From Aquimarina sp. Aq78 (lineage in GTDB: Bacteria; Bacteroidota; Bacteroidia; Flavobacteriales; Flavobacteriaceae): DNA of 64,000 bases. Where the stretch lies: NCBI RefSeq assembly GCF_900299525.1, contig NZ_OMKA01000023.1:186001-250000 (forward strand), in the 5' to 3' direction. The notes under the pieces were generated by a model. The model did not search any database and was not told the origin of the DNA. It was given only the letters and a program-made list of their open reading frames with translations. A program made the position numbers and the translations under genes. Below, piece after piece: positions 53,550 to 62,788 of the stretch; position 1 is the first letter of the stretch, and every line of letters begins with the position of its first letter.

Positions 53550-55291
53550 GTGAAGTTAATGCCATACCTAGTACTAAACCAAAATCGGTATCCACCTTTA
53601 CTATACTTCTGGATGGAAACAAAATGTCTGAGCAATTCAAAGTAATGAGTATTGTAATTCAAGAAGAGATAAACAGTATTTCTAAGGCCACTATTTTATT
53701 ACAGGATGGTTCTGCTGCAGAGCAAGGATTTAAATCTAGTGATAGCGAAGAACTGGTTCCTGGGAAACAGATTGAAATCCAGGCAGGATATCAAAATGAT
53801 GAGGAAACTGTTTTTAAAGGAATCACCATAAAACATAGTATAAAAGTTAGAAAAAGTGTTTCGGTTTTGGTTATCGAATGCAGACACGAAGCTATTAAGA
53901 TGACAACCAAATTGAAGAATAATTATTTCCATGAGTTAAATGATTCTGACATTGCAGATCAACTTTGCAGAGATCATGGGCTTAGTTTAGATAGTGATTC
54001 TTCAGAAATTACCCATAAAGAGATTGTACAGTTCAATTGCACCGACTGGGACTTTATGGTTTGTCGAGCAGAAGAGAATGGGTTTTGGGTTACCACCGAA
54101 GAAGGAACAAAAATAATATTTAAAGCTCCGAATTTTGATCAGGAACCAATTCTAACATTAGCATATGGGGGAACCATTAAAGAACTGGATGCCGAAATTG
54201 ACGCACGATATCAATATGAAGCACTAAAATCTATTAGTTGGAACCCGGCAGATCAAGAAGCTATAAATAGTGAAGCACAGGACCCATCTGTTCCGGCGGC
54301 GGGAAATATATCAGCGACTGATTTGGCTGGAGTTGTTGATAACAATGAACTAGAAATAAGACATATGGCTTTATCTGAAGCAGAGCTTCAGAATTGGGCA
54401 AATAGCAGACTAAAAAAACAACGTCTCTCTAAAATAAGAGGTAAACTTAAAATAGACGGAATTCATACTCCCAAGCTAAGGCAAATTTGTGAATTACAAG
54501 ATGTTGGTGAACGTTTTGAAGGAAAAGTAATGATTTCTGGCGTGAGACATCATATTGAAAAAGGAAACTGGGAAACTTTTATCCAGTTTGGAGAATCTCC
54601 TAAACGATTTGCAGAGAAATTTAAACTAGAACAACCCTTGGCTTCGTCACTCTTACCAGCTGCAGAAGGCTTACAAGTTGGAGTGGTTACAAATCTGGAA
54701 GATCCAGATGGAGAAGAAAGAATTCAAGTAAGATTACCAATGGTACATGATAGTGATGATGGAGCATGGATGAGGTTATGTGCATTAGATGCTGGAGAAA
54801 ATAGAGGATGGGTTTTTCGACCCGAAATAGGAGATGAGGTAATAGCGGGTTTTCTAAATTCTGACCCCAGATATGGTGTTATTCTAGGAAAAGTGCATAG
54901 TAGTAAACACACTGCACCTTACGAAGCAGCAAATGATAATCATGAAAAAGGATATCTCTCCAGAGAAGAACTAAAACTTTTATTCGACGATGATAAAAAG
55001 GTAATTACAATTGAAACACCAGGAGGTCATAAAGCCATTCTGAATGATGATGACACAAGCATTACACTTGAGGATAGTAATGGGAATAAAATTGTAATGA
55101 ATAGTGATGGGATTGAGATAAAAAGTATAAAAGATATAAAACTAAAAGCATCAGCAGATATTAAGATGGATGGAGGAGCAAACGTTGAAATCGGTGGTGG
55201 AGCAAATGCAAAGTTAGAAGGAGGAGCCGGAGCAGAACTTTCATCAGGAGGTTCTACCGCAGTAAAAGGAAGTACGGTAATGATAAATTAA
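53546..55291 (+). CDS. eCIS spike protein (VgrG/Pvc8-like)
   Basis: A 581-residue trimeric spike. Residues about 20-360 are gp27/phage late control D-like (FTILLDGNKMSEQFKVMSIV, WDFMVCRAEENGFWVTTEEG). The gp5 OB-fold begins near 377 (GVVTNLEDPDGEERIQVRLP, then GDEVIAGFLNSDPRYGVILG). The C-terminal end (about 540-581) is a Gly/Ala-rich beta-helix-like needle with GGGAN repeats. It is the membrane-piercing core, capped by the PAAR protein. Confidence 0.95.
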   Translation: MSEVNAIPSTKPKSVSTFTILLDGNKMSEQFKVMSIVIQEEINSISKATILLQDGSAAEQGFKSSDSEELVPGKQIEIQAGYQNDEETVFKGITIKHSIKVRKSVSVLVIECRHEAIKMTTKLKNNYFHELNDSDIADQLCRDHGLSLDSDSSEITHKEIVQFNCTDWDFMVCRAEENGFWVTTEEGTKIIFKAPNFDQEPILTLAYGGTIKELDAEIDARYQYEALKSISWNPADQEAINSEAQDPSVPAAGNISATDLAGVVDNNELEIRHMALSEAELQNWANSRLKKQRLSKIRGKLKIDGIHTPKLRQICELQDVGERFEGKVMISGVRHHIEKGNWETFIQFGESPKRFAEKFKLEQPLASSLLPAAEGLQVGVVTNLEDPDGEERIQVRLPMVHDSDDGAWMRLCALDAGENRGWVFRPEIGDEVIAGFLNSDPRYGVILGKVHSSKHTAPYEAANDNHEKGYLSREELKLLFDDDKKVITIETPGGHKAILNDDDTSITLEDSNGNKIVMNSDGIEIKSIKDIKLKASADIKMDGGANVEIGGGANAKLEGGAGAELSSGGSTAVKGSTVMIN

Positions 55292-55297
55292 AAAGAT

Positions 55298-55585
55298 ATG
55301 GGAGCACCAGCAGCACGGGTAACAGATTTTCATGTTTGCCCAATGGTAACCGGAATAGTACCACATGTTGGCGGTCCAATTTCTATGGGTAGTGGTACTG
55401 TAATGATAGGCGGAATGCCAGCTGCACGTGTAGGGGATATGTGTACATGTGTAGGTCCTCCAGATACAATAATGGCAGGATCAGGAACAGTAATGATAGA
55501 AGGTAAACCAGCGGCTAGAATGGGTGACTCAACTGCACATGGAGGCACTATTATTTTAGGAGCACCAACAGTTTTGATCGGATAA
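55298..55585 (+). CDS. eCIS PAAR-repeat tip protein (Pvc10-like)
   Basis: A 95-residue cone that sharpens the spike. PAAR repeats: MGAPAARVTD, GGMPAARVGD and EGKPAARMGD. Likely zinc ligands: His12, Cys14, Cys49/Cys51 and His81. No effector domain is fused. It starts 6 bp after the spike gene. Confidence 0.95.
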   Translation: MGAPAARVTDFHVCPMVTGIVPHVGGPISMGSGTVMIGGMPAARVGDMCTCVGPPDTIMAGSGTVMIEGKPAARMGDSTAHGGTIILGAPTVLIG

Positions 55586-55595
55586 AAATAAAATT

Positions 55596-56039
55596 ATGAA
55601 TAAGGCAAAAAGTTTTATTGGTGTGGGTTGGAGTTTCCCTCCTACATTTAATCGAGAAAAAGGGCAGTTAGAAACCACCGAATTATACGATGATATCCAA
55701 AAGAGTCTAGAAATATTATTGACAACCAGACCTGGAGAAAGAGTGATGCAACCAAAATATGGTTGTCATATGGAAACTCTATTGTTCGAATCATTAGATG
55801 CGGGTACTAAAACTATAATCAAGGAACGAATTAGAGTAGCCATATTATATTTTGAGCCTAGAATTGATGCAAAAAAAATCACACTCGATGACTCTAGACA
55901 AAACGAAGGAATACTATTGATTTCAATAGAATATATCGTTAGCTCAACAAATAGCAGATTCAATTTTGTATTCCCATTCTATAGTGAAGAAGCAACCGAA
56001 ATGAATATTTTAACTATAAACCATCCATTAGCTGTATAA
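55596..56039 (+). CDS. eCIS gp25-like baseplate wedge protein (Pvc9-like)
   Basis: A 147-residue gp25/lysozyme-type wedge protein. GVGWSFPPTFNR at the start and IQKSLEILLTTRPGERVMQPKYGC, with the family's RPGER motif, identify it. It joins sheath to baseplate. It starts 10 bp after the PAAR gene and ends 1 bp before the next ATG. Confidence 0.94.
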   Translation: MNKAKSFIGVGWSFPPTFNREKGQLETTELYDDIQKSLEILLTTRPGERVMQPKYGCHMETLLFESLDAGTKTIIKERIRVAILYFEPRIDAKKITLDDSRQNEGILLISIEYIVSSTNSRFNFVFPFYSEEATEMNILTINHPLAV

Positions 56040-56040
56040 A

Positions 56041-59000
56041 ATGAGTGATTGTTCTGAAAATAAAAACCCACTAATCCGAAATGGCACTAGTCAAGGACAA
56101 CGAGTATTGTCCAAACTCAGTCCAACATCTGTAGAGATTATAGATAAATCTACAGAAGATTGGATGGTATGGGCAGGGAAATTTTCGGATAATATAAGAT
56201 ACACGGCATTAAATAATGCTGTCGTTGGAACAATGAAACCTTTCTTTACTTCCAATATTAGTGCACAGTTGGCATTGGCTGCCAGCTATCCTCCAGAAAT
56301 GTTGTCGCAATATATCAGAGAGATATTGTTATATATAGAAACAGAAGATACTGGACTAAAAAAAGCATACACTTCTCTTTTTGATATCATTTTTTCCTAT
56401 TTCGTTATTGTAGATAAGCTGTTTCGATTAACACAAGAGGATAAAGAATATAGTAGTATACTTATTAATCATATACAGGCAAAATTGTTGCCATTAGAAG
56501 AAAGAACCTTTGGGTATTACAAGGCGTCTTTGGCCGGTACTCCAGCTCAAAAATTAATTGTAAATAGCACTTCAATTGATTTGAATATCTTTCATGAACC
56601 AATTTCGGGGCATGAAGAAGCTATTAATTCTGGGTTGTCTAGCCTTGCTGGGAAAAGGTATTTGGATTCATCAGATTTTAGTACCTATTACGGTGCTATT
56701 TCTTCTGATCCTTCAATTTTTGGAAGTTTATCGGGTTTTGCTAAAAAAATAAAATATGTAAGTCAACATAATTTCTTCACCAGTATTTTGGATGAGATTA
56801 GTGCTTCGGTAACATTTATTAGTAAACTTTCTCAGAAGTACCTTAATAGATATTTAAGAGACTGGCCTAACCACCAACCAAATTATGCACTCTATCTTAC
56901 TTGGTTAGAATTGCTAAATGCCACTAAGGGACATTTGAATGAACTTACAGGACGACATCTTGATTTTTATTACAAAAATGTGTTACAACTTAAACCTCTG
57001 GCACAATCTCCGGATAAGGCATTTTTGACTCTAGAGTTAAATAAAATAACACCTTCTTATGCGCTAAAAGATGATATTTTATTTATGGGCTCAAAAGATG
57101 AGGCTGGGACTATTATTACTTACGAGAGTATTAAAGAGACGGTTCTTAATAAAGCAAAAATAAAATACTTATCGGCCTTGTATTTTGGTGATGTCGAAGA
57201 TAACATTGGCGGTCAAATAAATGATGGAAGATTATTTTCAGCACCTGTTATCAATAGTGCAGATGGATTGGGAGAAAAATTAGAAGATGATATAATAGCC
57301 TGGCATCCTTTCCATATTAAAAAATATGAAAATGCAGAACTAACGGCTATTACTATGCCCAAAGCCGAAATTGGGTTTGCAATTGCTTCACACTTTTTAA
57401 GGCTAAAAGAAGGTTTGAGAGTTATTACTATGGAGATCTTTTTGGATAAAAATATTTCAACAACTAATTTTAACTACAAGGCATATATTACAACCGAAAA
57501 AGAATGGTTGGAGATTGATTCTCCTGAGCTAAAAAAAGATACACTTGATGGTAAAACTGGATTCAATTTTAAGTTCACAATACCCGCAGATAATGATCCA
57601 ATTATGGCATACAATAAAGATGTGCATTTTGGAAGTCTTACTGCTACAGAACCAGTGTTAAAAATTGTATTAGAACACCAGGATGATCAACCTTTTATTT
57701 ACGATAAATTAGTTAGCACCGCGGTTAGTAAAATTAAATTGACCGTTAATGTCGGTCAGATTGAAGGTTCATATAATGAAGATGGAATTAAAAATTTAGA
57801 ATTACACAATGATAGTAGTCCTTTAAATCCCTCTAAACCTTTTCACCCCTGGGGACCAGAACCCACAATAGGTAATTCTTTTATCATAGGTAGTGAAGAG
57901 ATATTTTATAAAAAAGAGGCTAAAATTCAACTTAATTTTAAGTGGAAGGATTTTATCTTGAACGAAGATGGAAGTGTTAACAAAGGCGCCTTGGACTATG
58001 AAGCTAGTAGCACAGCTAAATTTACTCCATTTCATAGTAGTAATGGCCCAGAATATGTTCCACAGGTGGATATTCTGAAGTTAAGCAAGAATAAGTGGAT
58101 ATCTTTACAAGGTCATAAAAATGAAGATGTCTTTAAGAACAATGATGAGGTACAATATACTGTTAATGATGAGGTGAGTGTAAACATTGACTTATCATCA
58201 AATCATGAAGAATTATTTCTAAATAAAAACCAACCATGGACAAGTTATGGTGCAAATTCTAATAAAGGTTTTTTAAAAATCAAACTCAACAATGATTTTG
58301 GGCACAGGGACTATTATTTGGCACTGCAAAGTTTTTTTAAGGAAAATATACCTGGTGCCACTGCACCTGCATATCCGTATAACCCAACATTAGAATCGTT
58401 CTCTGTTAGCTATAAGGCAAGTTGTACATCGCAGTTAACCAACAAAGATAAATTTGATGACAGACCATTAGAATTTTTTCAGATCGGTCCTTTTGGTGAT
58501 AATGAACAACATCATGCATTGCAAAATCGGCCAATAAAGTTAGTAAGTAAATTAATCAGAAAAACTGATGAGGTATATAAATCTCAAGGTAGTTTATTAA
58601 TTGGCTTAGAGAATCTACAGCCAGGAGATACCCAGGCAATTTTGTTTCAAGTACAAGAAGGTAGTGAAGATCCATTATTAGAAAAGCCAGAAGAGCATCT
58701 TATCTGGGAATACTTAATTGCGAATAATGTTTGGAAAGAATTTGATGATGATGGTGTTGGAGACAATACCAGTGGTTTGATCGAGTCGGGGATTATAAAT
58801 TTTAGTATCCCTAAGAATGCAAGTTTGGAACATACATCTTTTGAAAGCGGTTTAATATGGATCAAATGTTCTGTAAAAGAAGCTCCTGATGCGGTTTGTA
58901 AAATAGTTGGAATCTATTCGAACTCGATTGAAGTCCAGAGAATTATTCCAGAAGAAACAGAATATAGCTCTATGATATCTCCTTCTGGAGAAATCAAGAA

Positions 59001-59799
59001 ACTACTTGTTCCTGAAGCTAAGATTAAAAAAATCGAACAACCATTCACAAGTTTTGACGGAACTCCCATAGAGAATGATGAAGCTTTTTATTTGAGAGCT
59101 TCAGAAAGATTACGCCATAAAAATCGGGCAATTACTATCTGGGATTATGAACGTCTGGTACTACAGGCATTTCCTGAAATATATAAAGTAAAATGCCTTA
59201 ATCATACAAAGATTGGAGGGTCATTAAGCGAAGGTAATTTGGTCTATAATGAAGTAGCACCAGGGAATGTTTCAATAATTACGATTCCCAATTTAGCTAA
59301 TAGAAATGATATTGATCCACTAAAACCGTATACCAAAAAAAGCACATTAAAAAAGATTGAAGAATTTCTTAATGAGCGAACCTCTTGCCAGGTTAGCATT
59401 CATACAGCACAACCTGACTTTGAAGAAGTCAAAGTGAAATGTACAATAACACTTAGAAATGAATTTCCGGATATTAATTACTATAAAGAAGTGATCCAAA
59501 AAGATATTACCAATTTCTTAAGCCCTTGGGTATTTGCTTCTGATACAGATTTAAATTTTGGTGGCCGTATTCATCAATCTGTGTTAATCGACTTTATTGA
59601 AGAACTACCATATGTTGATTTTCTGACAGATTTTGAATTATTTCATATAAAATCATCTGGAAAACCTGCTAAAGTAGATGAAGCTATTGCTTCTACCGCA
59701 AGATCAATACTAGTTTCTGTTCCTGCATTACAACATGAATTGGATGTAAATCTTAAAACTATTAATACAACCGAAGTGATAGATTGTAACGATGAATGA
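56041..59799 (+). CDS. eCIS baseplate J-like protein (Pvc11-like)
   Basis: A 1252-residue wedge protein. The baseplate J part is C-terminal (about 1010-1200): FYLRASERLRHKNRAITIWD, LQAFPEIYKVKCLNH, IITIPNLANRN, and RTSCQVSIHTAQPDF. The N-terminal about 330 residues are helical and the middle is beta-rich. Longer than T4 gp6, as usual for eCIS. Overlaps the next gene by 8 bp. Confidence 0.93.
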   Translation: MSDCSENKNPLIRNGTSQGQRVLSKLSPTSVEIIDKSTEDWMVWAGKFSDNIRYTALNNAVVGTMKPFFTSNISAQLALAASYPPEMLSQYIREILLYIETEDTGLKKAYTSLFDIIFSYFVIVDKLFRLTQEDKEYSSILINHIQAKLLPLEERTFGYYKASLAGTPAQKLIVNSTSIDLNIFHEPISGHEEAINSGLSSLAGKRYLDSSDFSTYYGAISSDPSIFGSLSGFAKKIKYVSQHNFFTSILDEISASVTFISKLSQKYLNRYLRDWPNHQPNYALYLTWLELLNATKGHLNELTGRHLDFYYKNVLQLKPLAQSPDKAFLTLELNKITPSYALKDDILFMGSKDEAGTIITYESIKETVLNKAKIKYLSALYFGDVEDNIGGQINDGRLFSAPVINSADGLGEKLEDDIIAWHPFHIKKYENAELTAITMPKAEIGFAIASHFLRLKEGLRVITMEIFLDKNISTTNFNYKAYITTEKEWLEIDSPELKKDTLDGKTGFNFKFTIPADNDPIMAYNKDVHFGSLTATEPVLKIVLEHQDDQPFIYDKLVSTAVSKIKLTVNVGQIEGSYNEDGIKNLELHNDSSPLNPSKPFHPWGPEPTIGNSFIIGSEEIFYKKEAKIQLNFKWKDFILNEDGSVNKGALDYEASSTAKFTPFHSSNGPEYVPQVDILKLSKNKWISLQGHKNEDVFKNNDEVQYTVNDEVSVNIDLSSNHEELFLNKNQPWTSYGANSNKGFLKIKLNNDFGHRDYYLALQSFFKENIPGATAPAYPYNPTLESFSVSYKASCTSQLTNKDKFDDRPLEFFQIGPFGDNEQHHALQNRPIKLVSKLIRKTDEVYKSQGSLLIGLENLQPGDTQAILFQVQEGSEDPLLEKPEEHLIWEYLIANNVWKEFDDDGVGDNTSGLIESGIINFSIPKNASLEHTSFESGLIWIKCSVKEAPDAVCKIVGIYSNSIEVQRIIPEETEYSSMISPSGEIKKLLVPEAKIKKIEQPFTSFDGTPIENDEAFYLRASERLRHKNRAITIWDYERLVLQAFPEIYKVKCLNHTKIGGSLSEGNLVYNEVAPGNVSIITIPNLANRNDIDPLKPYTKKSTLKKIEEFLNERTSCQVSIHTAQPDFEEVKVKCTITLRNEFPDINYYKEVIQKDITNFLSPWVFASDTDLNFGGRIHQSVLIDFIEELPYVDFLTDFELFHIKSSGKPAKVDEAIASTARSILVSVPALQHELDVNLKTINTTEVIDCNDE

Positions 59800-62776
59800 G
59801 CATATTACCATATTAAAAAACCCAGGTTTTAGGGAAAGCGAAGATTATATAGCTCTTCGAAAAAAAGGTATTGAACTAATTGAAAAATTAGGAAGCACAT
59901 ATTGGACAGATTATAATATACATGATCCGGGAATCACTTTACTGGAGCTTCTTTGCTTCGCTCAAACAGAAGTTGGCTTTAAACTTGGTTTTTCAATTGA
60001 AGATTTGTTGGCCTATCAAACGAATCAAGAAGTAAAATGGGATGATCAATGTTTCTATACAGCTCGTGAAATATTAACGATTAATCCTTTTACTAATAAT
60101 GACTGGCGCAAAGTTCTAATTGATCAAGCCGGAATAGCAAATGCTTGGATGAATTGCACTCCTTGCCCTTGTCATCCTGATTTTTATGCAGATTGTAAAG
60201 AAAATGAGTTAACCTATGATGAAACAGAACACCCGATAGTGATAAAAGGCTTTTGGGATGCTTTATTAGAATTGGAAGTGGATTCTCAATATGGCGATCT
60301 GAACGGAGGAAAAATCTTTCATCAGTTTGGTTTTGATACTAATAAATATAGAGCTACTGCCGAAATTAGATTTAGCCCTTGGCACAAAGCACAATCAGAT
60401 TTGGGGTTAATGAATATAGTTCAAGCAAATGAAATAATTGCCATAGAGTTAACTAATTATCATTTGGATGTATCAGATGAAAAATTCTATAGAGCCTTAA
60501 GAGATCCTTTGAGAATCGATGTGGATTACAAAGTCACTACATCTGATGGAGTTGAACATATTAATCTCTTAGAATTACCGGTAAAAATTTGGTTCAAAAC
60601 AGATGATGGAAGAGCGGCAATTAAAAAAGCAGATATAAAAACAGTTTTTGAAGACGTCAATCAAACAGGACCTTTTAGTCAATATTTATTTCAGCTTAAG
60701 AAAGCCAATGAAGCTGTCAAAAAAGCAAAAAAAACTTTAAATATACATAGAAATCTGGCCGAAGATTACTGCAAAATATCAACAATCCCAATCGTAGATG
60801 TTGGGTTATGCGCAGATATAGAAATGTCGGCAGATGCAGATATTGAGGTAGTATTGGGAGAGGCTTATTATCTAATAACAGAATATCTAAATCCTGTAGT
60901 AAAATTTTATACGTTAAGTGAATTACTATCAGATGGAAAATATACAGAAGAGATATTTCAAGGGCCTAAATTGGATCATGGTTTTATACTTGATGAGGAA
61001 CTAGATAATTCGAATCTACGAACTACATTGTACACATCAGACATCATTAACATTTTGATGGATGTTAAAGGAATAGAGGCCGTAAAAAATATAGCACTTA
61101 CACGATATGATGAAGCCGGAAAATTAGTAGAATCTCAACCTTGGAAACTAAAAATAGAACAAGGATACCAACCTCGATTATATATTCACGCTTCAAAAGT
61201 CTTAGTCTTTAAAGATGATTTACCATTTCTTCCGTTTCAGGACGAATTGCACGATACATTGCAAATGTGGAGAGGTATACGACAACAAAATAAAGTTATC
61301 CAAACTGATAATGATTTAAAGGTACCCGAAGGAGAATATTTGAATCATAATGAACATTACCCTCTTCAATATTCATTACCCGAAACCTATGGAGTGGGAC
61401 CACATGGTTTAAAAGAACCTTCAACCGTACAAAGAAAAGCTCAAACCAAACAATTAAAAGCATATCTGTTGTTATTTGAGCATTTGTTTTCGGTGTATCT
61501 CAAACAGCTAGAAAGATTCAAGGATATATTATCCATTAATCCAACGATTTCAAAAAGTTATTTTGCCGTTTTATTTAATGATCATGAAATGAAAGGAGTA
61601 TCCGAACTATATGTAAATATAGATGATACAGGTTTTCATGATTTGTTAGAAAACAGAAGTCAGTTTCTGGATAGAAGAAATGGATTTTTAGACCATTTAC
61701 TCGCAAGATTTTCTGAATCATTTAGTGAATATGCTTTGATGCTTTATCAGACATATGGGTCACAAGAAAAAGCAGAAGAAGAACTTGTTTTCGATAAAAT
61801 TAACTTCTTAGAAAAATTTCCGGTTATTTCTTCTAATCGCGCAAAGGCCATTAATTATAAGGATGAAGCAAAAGTTTGTGATATAGAAAATTCTTCTGGA
61901 TTAAGTGAAAGAATAAAAGTTGTACTGGGTTTAAATGGTGCACATTCATTTATTAGATACCAGGTCAAGAAAAACACTAATGGTAAATGGGATGGTACTT
62001 GGTATTTAGATAATTATGAAGATGAAAATATATTGATAGGGGTAGAATTGACTGACGTAGATCAAGAATATGATTTACGAAATCAATTAAAGAAAGCTGT
62101 TAATCTGGCAATAGAACAATTAACATTAAAAACACATCTTAAGGTCATTGCTGAAGGTCCCGAATTTGCAATACAATTAGAAGATAATAATGGAGATTTG
62201 ATAGCATCTGGACCTATAACCTTTCCGTTAGAACCTGACGCGGATACACAAAAAGATGTTATAGAGGCATTCATTGATCAAATAATCCTTAGTGAAAAAG
62301 TATACGTTGTAGAACATATTCTATTACGTCCACGCAATCTTCCGTCCCTTACCATTCCAGAAGGCGATCCGTTTCTTTCAATTTGTATTCCAAAAGACTG
62401 CAAGGTATGTGGGGAAGAAGATCCTTATTCCTTCAGAATAACAGTGGTTTTAAATGGAGAGCAAGGGGTGTCAAATAGCGGAATTGCCTTTAGGAAGTTC
62501 GCAGAAAAAACAATTCGTATGGAAACGCCGGCACATCTAGGTGTCAAGATCTGCTGGGTTTCAGAAGAACAATTACAAGAATTTGAAGAAACCTATTGTG
62601 ATTGGTTGTTGGAGTTAGCAAAACCTGAACCAGATAAAATCATTTTGCACGATAGACTAAAAAAAGTACTGGAAATATTTAAAAACTTAAAAAGTGTTTA
62701 CCCTCAAGCCACCCTGCATGATTGTGAAGATGGGGATGATGAAAACAGGGTTAGGTTAAATAGCACTATCATTTAA
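59792..62776 (+). CDS. eCIS baseplate protein (Pvc12-like)
   Basis: A 994-residue protein; the N-terminus carries the Pvc12/gp7-like signature DYIALRKKGIELIEKLGSTY followed by WTDYNIHDPGITLLELLCFA. Several Cys appear in NCTPCPCHPDFYADC and CIPKDCKVCGEED, unusual for a cytoplasmically assembled structural protein. It pairs with the J protein in the wedge. Confidence 0.9.
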   Translation: MNEHITILKNPGFRESEDYIALRKKGIELIEKLGSTYWTDYNIHDPGITLLELLCFAQTEVGFKLGFSIEDLLAYQTNQEVKWDDQCFYTAREILTINPFTNNDWRKVLIDQAGIANAWMNCTPCPCHPDFYADCKENELTYDETEHPIVIKGFWDALLELEVDSQYGDLNGGKIFHQFGFDTNKYRATAEIRFSPWHKAQSDLGLMNIVQANEIIAIELTNYHLDVSDEKFYRALRDPLRIDVDYKVTTSDGVEHINLLELPVKIWFKTDDGRAAIKKADIKTVFEDVNQTGPFSQYLFQLKKANEAVKKAKKTLNIHRNLAEDYCKISTIPIVDVGLCADIEMSADADIEVVLGEAYYLITEYLNPVVKFYTLSELLSDGKYTEEIFQGPKLDHGFILDEELDNSNLRTTLYTSDIINILMDVKGIEAVKNIALTRYDEAGKLVESQPWKLKIEQGYQPRLYIHASKVLVFKDDLPFLPFQDELHDTLQMWRGIRQQNKVIQTDNDLKVPEGEYLNHNEHYPLQYSLPETYGVGPHGLKEPSTVQRKAQTKQLKAYLLLFEHLFSVYLKQLERFKDILSINPTISKSYFAVLFNDHEMKGVSELYVNIDDTGFHDLLENRSQFLDRRNGFLDHLLARFSESFSEYALMLYQTYGSQEKAEEELVFDKINFLEKFPVISSNRAKAINYKDEAKVCDIENSSGLSERIKVVLGLNGAHSFIRYQVKKNTNGKWDGTWYLDNYEDENILIGVELTDVDQEYDLRNQLKKAVNLAIEQLTLKTHLKVIAEGPEFAIQLEDNNGDLIASGPITFPLEPDADTQKDVIEAFIDQIILSEKVYVVEHILLRPRNLPSLTIPEGDPFLSICIPKDCKVCGEEDPYSFRITVVLNGEQGVSNSGIAFRKFAEKTIRMETPAHLGVKICWVSEEQLQEFEETYCDWLLELAKPEPDKIILHDRLKKVLEIFKNLKSVYPQATLHDCEDGDDENRVRLNSTII

Positions 62777-62788
62777 AAAATTATTATT